In this document: positions 21,600 to 33,476 of the stretch, in pieces
Position numbering within the stretch: position 1 is the first letter of the stretch
Layout of the letters: each line of letters starts with the position of its first letter
Assembly: GCA_030220185.1 (NCBI GenBank)
Contig: JASPKZ010002332.1
Coordinates: 2,418,001 to 2,482,000, forward strand
Length of the DNA stretch: 64,000 bases
DNA from: Diploptera punctata
Lineage: Eukaryota; Arthropoda; Insecta; Blattodea; Blaberidae
Direction: 5' to 3'
Notes under the pieces: generated by a model
The model's database searches: none
Seen by the model: the letters and a program-made list of their open reading frames with translations, nothing else
Told to the model about the DNA's origin: nothing
Program-made: the position numbers and the translations under genes

Positions 21600-21890
21600 G
21601 CCCCATGCTATAGCCGAGCGGTTTAAGGCATAATTCATTGGTGCAGAGCTCTAGGGGACTTGTGATGGCATGGAAATTCTCATGGAATTTCGACCAATAT
21701 GGGACCGGTTCCCACCTACCACCATGAGGAATTTGGGTAGCTACAATAAGTAGCGATTCCAGTTGGAGAAAATCAACTTTAACGGCTGAGAGACCACAAC
21801 TCGTCCCCACACAGGCTAGATGACCGTCCACGCGTGTAGACATGAGATTAGCAGCCGGCTGGTAGGCTAAATGCGTTCTAGGCCTTCCCC
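21600..21890 (+). mobile_element. SINE family B, diverged
   Basis: Head GCTATAGCCGAGCGGTTTAA, a small deletion in the box B region, body GGAATTTCGACCAATATGGG, and 3' part TTAGCAGCCGGCTGGTAGGC. Confidence 0.7.
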
Positions 21891-22239
21891 CATGGTGTAA
21901 ATGTCCACAGGAAGAAAACTATCTAAGAACAAATTTTATTTACACAATGTGTGTGGTCACATTATGCATATATCACAAAAATCGACACTCAGGAGCATCT
22001 CCATGAGAAATTCTCAATTTAGTTAGTTAAGTGAAGTTCCGCGTTTAGATTATTCGTTAGACTTAAATTAACGTAATAGAATTGTTAATTTATTTAAAAG
22101 CTTCATTCGGTGTAATTAATTACTGAAGAAAGATAAACAATCCTCAATTAGAATCATTGCATTCAGCTTGTTAAAGGAGGAAATATGGAAACAAATGAAA
22201 TAGGCTAATTAAAGTAGGCCCTATTCCTTTTTTATTTTA

Positions 22240-22442
22240 TGGGAAACCAGATATATGAGTTAAGTCTCATACACTGCGATGGGCAGGACATATGGCACGA
22301 ATGGGGAATAAAAGGGGCATGGAAATTCCTTGAAGCAAAACCTGAGGGAAAACGTTCAGTAGATAGGCCAAGAAGGTGGGAGAGTTGGTATTAACCATGA
22401 TTTGAGAGAAGTAGATTATACAGGAATGATTGGAAAACATTA
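22240..22442 (+). pseudogene. RTE-like retrotransposon, 3' tail
   Basis: Encodes words close to RWAGHMARMGNKRGAW, KPEGKRSVDRPRRWE and INHDLREVDYTG, with frame breaks. An (AT)n run follows at 22,451. Confidence 0.65.
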
Positions 22443-22469
22443 ACTCAGTGGATATATATATATATATTA

Positions 22470-23355
22470 ATTTCTCTGAGTTTATAAATGTATTTTTTTA
22501 TTTACCCTGTCTCAAAACAAAATTGCCTTTTACTTTCCTAATTCTCAGAATTCAATAGATAGAAAGAAAGGGACAGCGTGTGTCACTTTATTAACAACGC
22601 TATGAATTTTAAATAATCATTTGTGACTTTTTATGTCGTACTTACACTTTTAAAAACTGTGGTTTTAATATGAACTCCCTTTCAAATGCTTTCAGTGGAT
22701 CGATCTCCTTATTTTATTGGTGAGACGTCCTGGCTCCCCCAAAGTTGGCGTCTAACTTATCATGCAATTTTAGCGTATCTTACCTCGAGTCTTTACAAAA
22801 TTCACAAAAGTGATAAAAATGTGTATTAAAAATATAAGACTCTAATCTAGAACTTCAGTTCCCATGATGAATAACCTCGATCGCTTTACTACGTGATAAA
22901 CACTAACAATACTTCATAATTAATCATTTAAACACTAATGCATTTGTAAGTCACACTTTATCATTCCAATTTAATCAACTCGACGAACTGTATGTGATAT
23001 CTTAAATAGTAGACATATCAATATCGTGTTTTGTAGCATACCATTTGAGATTTGCTACTAGTAATAGTAGTAGAAGTGATTTTTTTTTTTTAGAATTCAT
23101 GTCAGGGTTACGGGTTCGTGACTCAGGAATATGCAATACCATCGACATGACAGATCTTAAATAAAGAGCACAAGGTGCATTTAATCTTCATTGCGTGTCC
23201 TTTTAATGGCCCGGTTCGTTGTTAAGTAGAATTACTTTAAATCAATTAAATTTTATTTTATTCCTAGTGGTTTGTTTATGTACTTATTTTATACCTATTC
23301 TATATTTATTATATAACTGAATTAATATTCCCATATATTACATTATATATCCTTG
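22470..23355. other. No gene recognised
   Basis: AT-rich. I found no repeat that recurs elsewhere in the window. Confidence 0.4.
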
Positions 23356-23360
23356 GTATA

Positions 23361-23939
23361 CAGGGTTTCTAAGCATTTAAAATTATTTATAATATAAGTC
23401 TATTCAAGGAAGAAGGAACAAGCTTCAAACATTTATTTCTTCCAAACTATACAAAAAATAGAAACACAATTCCAACATTCCTGGAAAGACGTAAGTTTGA
23501 AGTTTAGATCACGGCCGCATTTGTCTAACCACATCCGACGTTACCTGAGTAACACCAGGACGTTGGATTGGAAGAAGGGGAGCAGATCAATTTCATCGCC
23601 GCGCGCCGGTGGCCCTCCAGGTCACCAGACCTAACCCCGTGTGATTTTTATATGTGAGTTTTACGTGCAAGATAGTGTTTTTATCCGCCCTATACCTGAC
23701 ACTTTTGAAAATATGTGACGTCGAATTATTGAAGCTGTGAATTTGGTAACCAGAGACCAGCTGAATCGTGTGTGGCAAGAAATGAGCCACTGTTTTGACA
23801 TTTGTCGTGTGACACATGGTGCTCATATTGAATGCATACAATATTTCTCTTTCCAGAAATGTTAAAATCGTGTTTCTATTTTTTGTAGTTTGGAAGAAAT
23901 AAATGTTTGAAGTTTGTTCCTTCTTTTTTAATAGTCCTG
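23361..23939 (+). mobile_element. mariner-family element, internally deleted
   Basis: TA-flanked ends CAGGGTTTCT and, inverted, CAGGACTATT lead into inverted repeats of about 80 bp that share CAAACATTTATTTCTTCCAA. Between about 23,580 and 23,850 the + strand encodes a transposase end with SPDLTPCDF-like and TFENM.RRIIEAVN words and RDQLNRVWQEMSHCFDICRV. The first two catalytic Asp regions are gone. Confidence 0.7.
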
Positions 23940-23944
23940 TATTT

Positions 23945-25135
23945 TACTGTAATTAGAAGAGCCACTTTAAATCAAATACGATATAATTTCTATTAAAATA
24001 CATTACTTCTGGCGTGTGTGTTTTAATGTCACCGATTGCACTTTCCATGCTTCGGGTCCCGCGTCTGGTGATACGCGGGTTAACTTACGCATCACTTCGG
24101 CAGATAACTTTAAGTAGAAGATTTATTCTTATATTGTGTACAGAAAATATATAGAATCAACACATGTGGGCCTATAAGTGTTTGTGTAGTGTAAAGTGTG
24201 CTGTATGAGCGAGCATTGATGATGAAGATATGGCCGGCACATAGCCTACTCCTGTCCAAAAGAATCAACTAGTCCGCCAGGCTTACATCCCCAACAGACA
24301 AATCTCTATCAACAGTACCACATGCCTTCGCAACATACGTACTGCGGAGGGATTTGTAATTTAATGCAGGAATCTGGTGCACAATCTAGCGACTAAAAAT
24401 TGTATTCTACCACCCATCCTGGCCCCGAGATTGAAAATTTTACAATTAAATTAATTTACAGTTAAAATTTGCCACTCAGCCGAGTACCGAACCTGTGCCT
24501 GCTATTCAGGAAACACCTGAGCCAGCAGCCGACTATAATTATAATATTAGAATGGTAAATCATCTTCATGAGTACTTCAAAACAATGAAAATATATATTT
24601 AATCATTATTGATATTTTGTTCGCAGTATCGACTGAGAAAACTAATATAATTAGACTAAATCTGAAGGCCTAGATAAACCTATACCAAATACCAAAAATA
24701 ACTAAATTGAGTTAAAAATTACTTAAAAATTTAAACATAAGCTATACCTAGCTTATACCACGTCAGCATCTTCCATTTTGAAAAGTGGAATAATTTTACT
24801 ATAGAATAAAAAGAGAGCGCTGGTTTAGGTTAAATTAATTAATATAATGCCTGTTTCCTAATGGAACTGGCCGAATCATTATGTATTAATAACTGTAACT
24901 ATACGCTGTCTTAAGTATTTATAATTGAAGGACACATAAAAAAATGTAAGTCACTTTTCCATGAAACCTAGAAAAACACTGTTTTTATTAAACAATGTAC
25001 CTACTTCTTTATCTGTATGCCATACTTGAAAATAAATAAACCCAGAATAAACTTTTTTTTCTTTTCCGTTTCACACTTCTAAAAGAGAGTCCTTTCCGTG
25101 GTGGATCTAATGGTATCCCAATTAGTCCCCAGAAT
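23945..25135. other. No gene recognised
   Basis: A GC-richer patch at 24,020-24,110 (GGGTCCCGCGTCTGGTGATA) and a patch at 24,230-24,400 look repeat-derived, but no second copy is in the window. Confidence 0.35.
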
Positions 25136-25139
25136 TTGT

Positions 25140-25400
25140 TACAGATATCATAATGGCAAGATTAAGGTGGGCGGGACATGACCAAAGAATGGAGAAGGAG
25201 GAAATAGTGAAAACGATAATGAAAAGTAAGGGGAAGAATAGAAGAAAAATTGGTAGACCAAAATTGAAATGGATGAATGGGGTTGAAGAAAATGTTAAGA
25301 ATTGATGATAGGTGTGAGGGAGGAAAATCTGGATTTTTTTAGGAAGGTCCTCTTTGGATTCTTGAGCAATGATGATGATGATGAATATAAGTAGAGAGCC
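25140..25400 (+). pseudogene. Non-LTR retrotransposon tail of a second family
   Basis: Encodes RLRWAGHDQRMEKEEIVKTI, then RRKIGRPKLKWMNGVEENV. The same layout as RTE tails, but a different family from that at 34.3 kb. Frame lost downstream. Confidence 0.65.
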
Positions 25401-25486
25401 GACTAAGATAATACAGTGGTATATCATGCCAAATTATCCATAAAGATGAGTAGAGTGTAAATATATATATATATAATTTACAACAT

Positions 25487-25582
25487 AAAAATAAAATACC
25501 TGAGATCTCAGTCTTCTTCAACTTTGAATGTAGGATGTTGGATGTAGGAGGAAGATTGAGATATCAGATATTCTATTTTTAT
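25487..25582. repeat. Foldback repeat
   Basis: Arms of about 34 bp: AAAATACCTGAGATCTCAG is inverted as TTGAGATATCAGATATTCT, with about 28 bp between. A following GTAACCTCAACGTTG word resembles the outer end of the Penelope-related units. Confidence 0.6.
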
Positions 25583-25619
25583 ATTGTAAATTTTACATGG
25601 TAACCTCAACGTTGTTTCG

Positions 25620-26505
25620 TCATGAATTGTAAATATATAATTGATATTTAAATTAAATCAAAAGTCTAATAGCAAATTTTAATTTTATACATGACAAAAA
25701 ATTGTCCATAATATAAACAATGCAATATTGGACAAGATATTTATCGCCAATTTGAAGAGTATATAATATTTTGTCATCTCAACAGTATCCGCATCCAGGA
25801 ATAATCTGTTGAAAGAAATGTCAACATCGTTCTCACTGTACATTAATTCCAAGAGCATTATTTGTAAAATACTTTTGAAGACAACATTAATTTTTAGAAG
25901 TGGCAATGACCACATGTGAATTTCAATAAGAAAGAAATTGAGTGTCATCCAATCATCTTTCCCTGAAAAACCTCGTATTTAGATATTTTTTAGTCAGTGT
26001 TATTTCACTGTTCATTATCTAACACAGTAGTACAAGGATTTCATTGAATGAAAATAAGTAGGAAATTTCGCATTATTGGCGAGTCTTAGTGTGTTGGATC
26101 CCTTTTTTACGTTTTGTTTCGAGATTCCTCATTTATAATTTTATTGTAACCGTGTTCACCTGTCCTCTCCCCTGGTCTCCGACCACTCAACCACACACTC
26201 ACCATGCAATAATAATAGGCTTGTGGTAAAATGAGAAATTTTAATACGTCTCAAAGTTTAGGCCCTATATCTCCAAACGTGGTGGTATATATATTGTTTA
26301 GATATTTTTATAATATAGAGTTGTTTACTTATTATTTTTATACAGTATGACAATTAAAACCTCTTCTTGCATATTTCGAAAGTGCATTGCTTGGCGTCGT
26401 TTCACGTTTCCTATGCTGCTTGAGGCAACCCAACATATTAATCTCTCGCACCCAGTAGGTTCCATTGGATGACAGAAACATCAACCCTCTCCTCTTTATC
26501 TCTCT
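25620..26505. other. No gene recognised
   Basis: AT-rich. The frame at 25,685-25,948 (- strand) lacks motif or splice support. Confidence 0.4.
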
Positions 26506-26513
26506 CTCTATCT

Positions 26514-26870
26514 CAGCGGTTCCCAAACTTTTTCGACTCGCGAACCCCTTCCACAACGATCTGAGTTGGGTGAAGCACTGACTTTAAAATATATACACAC
26601 ACAGTAGACATGCATAAAATTTAATTCCAAGCAAAAGGCTTAATAACCTTAAATTAACTTAACTCTTAACGATTAACCTAAAGTTACTCTAGTTACGGCT
26701 TAAAAGTTACACAACGTGTAGGCCTAGTTGTAGTGAAATCAAATGCATTCCTTTGTTATACGAGTAAACAGTATAACAGTAAATCAGGCATTCGCGGTAA
26801 AAATTAATCTGTGGAAATAATGTGATAAATTCCCAATGTTAAATATGTAACAACAGGCATTATAGGGTTA

Positions 26871-26936
<66 letters not shown>

Positions 26937-27048
26937 AATTCTGCAGAAATGAAGGAAACAATAATAGACCTAACCTCGAAACCCGCCATTACAGAAAAGT
27001 TTTAGCGAACCCCCTGGGGGTTCGCGAACCACAGGTTGTGAAACGATA
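26514..27048. mobile_element. hAT-type MITE with 8-bp TSD
   Basis: Left end CAGCGGTTCCCAAACTTTTT is the typical hAT terminus. The right end, inverted, reads TATCGTTTCACAACCTGTGG, a diverged partner. CTCTATCT at 26,506-26,513 and CTCTAGCT at 27,049-27,056 form an 8-bp duplication with one mismatch, the size expected for hAT. A (TTA)n tract (26,872-26,936) sits inside. Noncoding. Confidence 0.75.
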
Positions 27049-27202
27049 CTCTAGCTCATTGATATATGCGTCGCAGGACATACTATTAAAAAGTCATCAT
27101 ATTTTAGGATGTTCTTTTTGTATGACGAGACCGTCGTTAAATAAAATATGGTATCAACGAGCGATGAAATTTGTATTAATCCTTTTGAACAAATGTGTTA
27201 AC

Positions 27203-27243
27203 ATGTCTGAAGAAGGTACAGTGTACCGAAACAGCTGTCACTG
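27203..27243 (+). ncRNA. Candidate hammerhead ribozyme, second well-preserved copy
   Basis: CTGAAGA (27,207-27,213), stem II A-GGTAC-AGT-GTACC with five perfect pairs, GAAAC (27,228-27,232), stem III AC/GT closed by AGCT, and cleavage triplet GTC with C at 27,239. Stem I can form only two or three pairs (TGT with ACT), so folding would be weaker than at 788. The downstream AATATGAAAATC word is shared with the 788 copy, so the two belong to one family. Confidence 0.55.
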
Positions 27244-27299
27244 AATTATATAATAAATATGAAAATCAAATAAAACTACGTTTTATTTTTATTTAATTA

Positions 27300-29316
27300 A
27301 TAAATATGGATTTTCATCAAGTAAACACCAACTCAATTGATTATTTAAAGATTAGTCTATATTTAACTAAAATTTTAATAATTATCGCCAACTATGCCCC
27401 AAATTATTAAGTCGTCTCTGATAAAAATATATTTAAATGTTTTTATTCTATCTATACAAATATTATAATGCATATAACAGTATATTACATTAATAGTCAA
27501 TATGTAACCGTCAATGCATAGAATTGGAATTCTAGTAGGCCTTATCTACCCCAAAGACAAGAATTTTTCTCCTTAGTTATTACCTACCACATACCTCAAA
27601 ATATTTTTCTGATTTTTAAAAAATCCATAATTTTGGTATAAATGCTGGTTGTTTATTGATTATTAAAGTAGGTCTTCTTTGTATGTTTTATTTTTATTTA
27701 ATTCATTCATCGTGCTACTAACGTTTCGGCGTTTACAATTTATATTTGTCAGATTCAATGAAATGTTTGCATTGTCCACTTCCAAGGAATTTCAATAATA
27801 ACTATTATTCTTTTCAAAAAATCCAATGTAACTTCTCGTTTCCTTTTTCTTGATTGTAAAAGAAGGAAATTATAACCGAAGAAGCGATCTATGTGGAATG
27901 ATCCTAAAAGCTTGAATTTTTATGCTTATTAAGAGTTGTGTTTATATTTTGGGTTGGATTTGGATCAAATGAAAATAATGTTGTAAAGATACAACTATTG
28001 TAATATTTATTCGTAAAAAATCTTATAATGTTCATTTGAAAAGAAAAATGATCCGACTTATTTTTTATCAACAAATTAATTTTGAATTTCTGTTGATTAC
28101 TTTTATAAAATTAATAAACATTTAAAACATATTGGTAAACAATTTTAGACAATTATTTTACTTTTACGATTGTGATTATTCACATTCACTAGTGGTTAGC
28201 CATTAAGTTTTAGAGTACTTAGAAGCCATAAAAATAAAAATAAAAAATATTTAAAGGTAACTTTAATATACGTGCAGTACTCAGGAACGTACTGCAGGAA
28301 CCAAGCAAATAATCTTAACTTTTCGAAGATCTTTTTTTGTCCAATGCCATTAGGTTGACTTACGAAATTGTTGGCATTCTCTTTCGTAGTATTGAGGCAA
28401 TTATAACTCATTTCTGAGTTGGGGCGCCTGGAAAACGGAGGTACGTTACCTCAATGATATGATATAGGCCTGTGATAAATGATAACGAAGCACCAGGAGA
28501 TAATTTTGAAGTAAGAGTCCAAAAAATTTGGTACGCTTCACAATGTGTTCATCCTTGTATAGGGGTAATGACTAGGGGGCGGTTTTCTATGACATGTCAT
28601 ATTTTTTAAACTTTTATTTTGAGTTTCGAGTAAGTAAATAACATTTATATAGGACTTCTGATGAATATTTTGTGATTTTTTATTGTCTTAACCAGTTATA
28701 TTTCTTATGTTTTATATGTTGATCATATTTGTTCTAATTTCTGTAATAAAGTAATATTTTGGTTATATTTCGGGAATTTTTATAAGTTAAGTTTAAATAT
28801 CCCAATATGATGTGTCACATGTAAGTTGCATAGTCACTTTTGGAAGGCAGCTTTTCAATTTATATATATATTTCTTTTTGGGTCAGATTTAAACACTAAT
28901 AAATATATGTATATTTTCCAATTGTTAAGATCATAGAAATTCGTCTCTTCGTGATGATAATTTTTTCTTTAACAGTAGCTTTCCAGTTTGTTATCCTTTG
29001 TACCACAGAACTGATGAGTATTTAAACGAAACAGGCGCGTACCGGAATTTATTCTTCACCCGGTTATATTACTCGCAGTAACTATATATTACCTATGTTG
29101 GTAAAGCCGGCCCTAGTATGACAGGAATGTGAGATTGGTTAGAGATCCCTCACCAATTTTATTCAATAAACATGACGTTCCCATTTCAGGCCCTCCTCCT
29201 AAAACCCAGGTTTTTATGTAAATTTTTTTGGAGCCACTTGTGTGCCCTAAACAGGCGAAAACGTGGTAAATATCAGGTGGTTTGCCATTTGCTCTGTTTT
29301 CTGCGTTTTCTTTCGT

Positions 29317-29363
<47 letters not shown>

Positions 29364-29425
29364 ATTAATTTAAAGTATGAACTTTATTCTTCATTGAGAA
29401 TGGATTGAAATAAAAATGTTTTATC
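27300..29425. other. Mostly unassigned DNA with small repeat fragments
   Basis: Holds a decayed hammerhead-like 3' half at about 27,716-27,755 (- strand: CCGAAACGTTAGTAGC, with CTGACAA in place of CTGANGA), a piece of SINE A2 at 28,402-28,505 (- strand, GTTGGGGCGCCTGGAAAACG), and a (CTTT)n tract at 29,314-29,362. No gene recognised. Confidence 0.5.
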
Positions 29426-29429
29426 ATCA

Positions 29430-29690
29430 TTGCTATTCATTTCAATCGCTCTTGAATATGGCATTACAAAATTACCGACAACGATCTAGATTTGGACATG
29501 AATAGCGTTAACTAGATTTTTGTTTATACCGATGACGCGAATTTAATAGGAAATAATATTACTAAAGTAGCAATAAATGCCGAAGTCTTCTTAAATGGCG
29601 GCAAGTAAATTGATTTAGATGTAAGCACAGAAAAAGTTAAGTAGGTACTGGAAATACGCCACGATCGAAATGTAACAGATTATATTATGT
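29430..29690 (+). pseudogene. Reverse transcriptase palm fragment
   Basis: Encodes VYTDDANLIGNNITKVAINA followed by NAEVFLNGGK and LDVSTEKVK. This is the catalytic palm region with YADD changed to YTDD, plus stops. A relic of an RTE-like element. Confidence 0.65.
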
Positions 29691-29819
29691 TATGATACGG
29701 TATCTACAATCAACAATTCTTATGACATTTTTCAAATAGAAATAGTGTATCTATAACAAATAATTATTGTTAACAGATAAAAATCACACTATCTAAGTAA
29801 CTAACTGATACTATCAAAT

Positions 29820-30190
29820 TTGGAAATTCATGGTTGCGCGGACACATGCTCTATCCTGAGCTAGTATTTTCCAATTATTCCCTGTATAATTCATCTCATT
29901 CAAATCATGGTTAATATTTCCCATCTCATTCTTGACTTACTTAATGGACGTTTTCCATCCGGTTTTCCCTACTAGAATGTTCCAAGCCCCTCTTTCATTT
30001 CCCATTCGTGCCATACATACTGCCCATCGCAATAAATGAGACTTAACTATTTCCATTACATGATTTCTCATAAAGATGATGTAGTTCACTGTTATGAGTC
30101 TTCTGCATCCACCCGTCTGTCTCTATTTGGCCCAAAAAATTCCTTAAGAGCTTTAATCTCAAATACTTGTAATATTTTCTCCTCCTAGTC
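29820..30190 (-). pseudogene. RTE-like retrotransposon, 3' tail
   Basis: Reverse complement of the common tail: TTTCCAATTATTCCCTGTAT, CATCTCATTCTTG and GCCCATCGCAATAAATGAGA correspond to words at 34,385-34,560. Frames are broken. Confidence 0.7.
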
Positions 30191-30484
30191 GTACATATGA
30201 AGTGAACAAATGACAATATAGAGTATGAAATTCATGTAACTATTAAAGTCAAATGTCTCCTGTTTTATTGGTTTTTGCGAAGAATCTAAATATTAAAATT
30301 TATAAAACGATAATCTTAACCTTAGTAAGCCTACTCTATTGGCCAGAAACATCGTATTTTATATTAAGACAAGAGAAACAAGCTACAAACATTCCAAAAT
30401 AGTATAGGCCTACTAACATAAACATTCTATACATAAGGGATGAAAATGGAGTACGCTTCCTAATAATTTATACCCTCGAACTAA

Positions 30485-30670
30485 TATTGTCAGGGTTATT
30501 AAGTCTAGGATATTGAGATGGACTGGCCATATAGTTCGAATGTGTGACAGCAGAAATACAAAATTTCTATTGGGGAAACGCTAAGAAGGGCTAGGCGTAA
30601 GTGGACGATTACATTCGGATGAATCTTAGGGAACTGTATATCGATTTGATTCGGTTGGCTAAGTATCATG
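30485..30670 (+). pseudogene. Retrotransposon tail of a further family
   Basis: Encodes VIKSRILRWTGHIVRMCDSR and a degraded GKR...GRRKW-like part. Possibly from the same element as the palm fragment at 29,430. Confidence 0.6.
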
Positions 30671-31319
30671 AATACAGTAATTGAACCTACGATATTTCCA
30701 TGTAAATATGCAGTCTATATATACTTACACAAAACATGGGGAGATACCTATTAACAGCAGTTAATCTTTTAATCTTTAGATATTTTAATATATGGACATT
30801 ATTTGGTATTATTGCTTCCTCAGAGGATGATTTACGAAAGTCGTTACGCAATTTGAAATTAATAGCAGAAAAATATTCGATGGAAATATCAGTTTAAAAT
30901 CCAAAATTATAAATTTTGTGGTAAGGACCATGTAAAATTTGCTTATATAACAAAATTATATAAATGATAGAAAATTCGATTATCCCAGTTTCATATTATC
31001 ATTTTAACAAAATTAGATGTCTTCGGCACGATTCAAAATTTAATAAATACGCAGGAATAAAAAATAATACAGTGTTGCCTACTCTGATCGTATATCAGGA
31101 GCTGATTATTTTCAAAACATTTCTTGTCCACCATGTACCAAAACTGAAATTTTGTATGCCTTGTTCTTGTTAGGTTATTCTGTATAAAAATGTCACAATT
31201 AGGCTTTAAAATATTATTTAAATCACTACAAACTTGTATTAAAAGTGATTATTGTAATCAAACTGATTCTTGTTTATAGCAAAATAGCGATCTTATTTTA
31301 TTTACAACATATTTATTAT

Positions 31320-31700
31320 AACGGACAAGAGACGTTTTGAAAATAAGCTCCTCGTTTATAAGATATTGACAAGATCAGTTCTCTGCTATGGGAAAACGAG
31401 CCATGTAACCTGCGAAAAAGTGATGAAAGTAATATTACAACTAGAGAAATGAAGTTCATGCGTTGAATAGTAACCTGTACCCAGTGGGATCACAGAAGAA
31501 ATTATAGCATCCTTGAGGAACTGGATATGGCGCCTATAATAGATTACTTCCGTCAGTATCAACAGAACTGATGTCAACATGTGGACCGTATGCCCATATC
31601 CAGAATTCCTAAGGCAACCAAGTGATAAAAGATCGCTAGGACAGCCTAGGAAGAGAGAGATGGAAAATATGTTGCAGGTCATTCATTATCTTTTAGGACT
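31320..31700 (+). pseudogene. Non-LTR retrotransposon, region after the palm
   Basis: The + strand gives LTRSVLCYGK, MRRIVGCTQWDHRRNYS-like, ILEELDMAPIIDYFRQYQ and HVDRMPISRIPKA, with stops between. The same family as the fragment at 48,120. Confidence 0.65.
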
Positions 31701-31977
31701 ATGACATGAAATAAAGATGATATCAATTGATGTGCATGCATGTACTCCCCTTCCAGACATAAAGAAACATTCAGTAGTATCATCTTTTCTTTCAATTTCA
31801 CTAATAAAGTAGTTTACTTTTTTACAAAAAGAGTCATAAACTTAATTTTTTTGTTTTATCATTCTTTTCAACAAAATGTTTAACTTCTGAAATAGCATAG
31901 ACGTACCTACTGTGGAGTCCATTAGTTAGGTAAGATAGGTAATCACGCCTACAGTGCGCCCGAAGTGGCAAAGATCA

Positions 31978-32146
<169 letters not shown>

Positions 32147-32357
32147 AGCGGATTTGAGTTTTGAAAGTAGAGTTCAACTATGCAAAAATTTAGAAAATTG
32201 TTTGTTTTTACGGCTAAAGTATAAATTATCTAATTCGAACGATCCAATTTCATATTCTAATTCACAAAAGAAAGGCAAGTTTGAACAAGACCCTTACACA
32301 TATAAACTTTTAGAAAAGTTTGAATTTATGGAATATCTTAAGACTGTATTAAATTAA
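32147..32357 (+). CDS. Candidate terminal exon, unidentified
   Basis: Directly after a CTCTCAG acceptor-like site, 69 codons run to a TAA at 32,355-32,357. The product begins ADLSFESRVQLCKNLENC, contains KYKLSNSNDP and QDPYTYKLLEKFEF, and ends EYLKTVLN. Composition is ordinary for a soluble protein, with no low complexity. I do not recognise a family. No AATAAA lies directly downstream, and a SINE begins at about 32,410. It could equally be a chance frame or a piece of a transposon protein. Confidence 0.3.
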
Positions 32358-32409
32358 ACGGGCATATACATTACTCCATGACATGAGAAACCAAGAAGAT
32401 CTTTGGTCA

Positions 32410-32670
32410 ACCAAGGCTCACATCCACATCTGTTAACCATAGAGGTGGACGATCATCCACCCAGTATAGGGGTGACATGTGGTCAACATGACGAGTCTCT
32501 CAGTCGTTGTAGCTGGTTTTCTCAATCTGGAGCCGCTACTTATCGTGGCTATCCAGATTCCTCACAATGATGTGTGTGCACTGGTTCCAAGATTCAATGA
32601 GAAAAAATGTTCCCCCATGGGACTAGAACCACCGTAAGTCCCATAACTTTAAACCGCTCGGTTAAGGCTT
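32410..32670 (-). mobile_element. SINE family B, diverged
   Basis: Contains GCTCACATCCACATCTGTTA and GACTAGAACCACCGTAAGTC, and ends with CCGCTCGGTTAAGGC (head). Confidence 0.7.
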
Positions 32671-32691
32671 GGAACTATATACATTACTAAC

Positions 32692-32860
32692 TCCAAGCAC
32701 GACAGGCCTAGAAGGACCTTGGCTGACCATCCGGCTGCTGGCCTCACATCCACATGTGTTAATCAGAGGTAGACGATCATCTAGCCAGTGTAGGGGTGGG
32801 GTGACATGTGGTCAGCATGTCGGATCCCCCGGCCGTTATAGTCGGTATTCTCAACCTGAT
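32692..32860 (-). mobile_element. SINE family B, 3' part
   Basis: CTCCAAGCACGACAGGCCTA to TCGGATCCCCCGGCCGTTAT. The head is missing. Confidence 0.65.
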
Positions 32861-32875
32861 ACATTACTAACATAT

Positions 32876-32984
32876 GCGTGCGTGTGCGCGCGCATGCTCG
32901 CGTGTGTGTGTGTGTGTGCGCGTGTGTTTGTGTGTGCGTGTGTTTGTGTGTGCGTGTGTGTGTGCGTCCGTGCGTGCGTGTGTA
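32876..32984. repeat. (TG)n/(CGTG)n microsatellite
   Basis: Alternating TG with scattered CG. Able to adopt alternative DNA forms. Confidence 0.9.
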
Positions 32985-33163
32985 CAGTAATATAAAAATG
33001 AATATAAGAACTACTCTAATACTTTAGGTCTTTACTTAGAACTCTTTCAAAATTAAAAACTTTCTTAAATCTGATATCTTTAATTACTGTTTATTTATTA
33101 AATTGCTACATTTAGCATTTAATCACTGCTATGTTGATGATAATGATAAATTTAATTTATAGC

Positions 33164-33367
33164 AAAATTAGATACTTCAATGTTGGCTACACTGAAAATT
33201 ACATGGCACTTCGAATGAGACAAAATACTGTACGCCTGGTCCAGCGATTCAGTCTGTTCGATGTCTATGCCATAGAGAACGGAACTGATAGAGAAAGAAT
33301 TCTTTGGCATGATCAGTGGGTTATTGCTGATCAGGATATTAACCTAAAATATATGAGCTTCTTGTAA
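33164..33367 (+). CDS. Candidate exon just upstream of prefoldin 5, unidentified
   Basis: After an acceptor-like TTTAATTTATAG, an open frame encodes KIRYFNVGYTENYMALRM, then RQNTVRLVQRFSLFDVYAIE and ERILWHDQWVIADQDINLKY, closing at TAA 33,365-33,367. Alternatively the exon ends at CTT|GTAAGTGG (33,363), which matches the donor consensus. GC content and codon use look coding compared with the flanks. The TAA lies 10 bp before the prefoldin ATG, so it may be the last exon of a tightly packed upstream gene. Family not recognised. Confidence 0.4.
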   Translation, partial: KIRYFNVGYTENYMALRMRQNTVRLVQRFSLFDVYAIENGTDRERILWHDQWVIADQDINLKYMSFL

Positions 33368-33377
33368 GTGGATAAAA

Positions 33378-33476
33378 ATGGCTGCTAAGGATGGTAAAGA
33401 ATCTGAAATGCATCAAGTAGATTTGTCCAAGTTAAATCTTCCTCAACTTACTGGCATAAAACAAACATTAGATCAG
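33378..33476 (+). CDS. Pfdn5: Prefoldin 5, exon 1
   Basis: Start ATG in the context AAAAATGGCT. 33 codons ending LKQ-type helix IKQTLDQ, then donor CAG|GTATTG, phase 0. The N-terminus is about five residues longer than in human PFDN5. Confidence 0.93.

Noticed and set aside
27710..27755. A functional hammerhead on the - strand
   Set aside because: GAAAC and GTA are present, but the first core box is CTGACAA and stem II does not form. Treated as a decayed relic.
32669..32995. Cys-Val-rich protein frame
   Set aside because: It is a SINE followed by a (TG)n tract read as codons.
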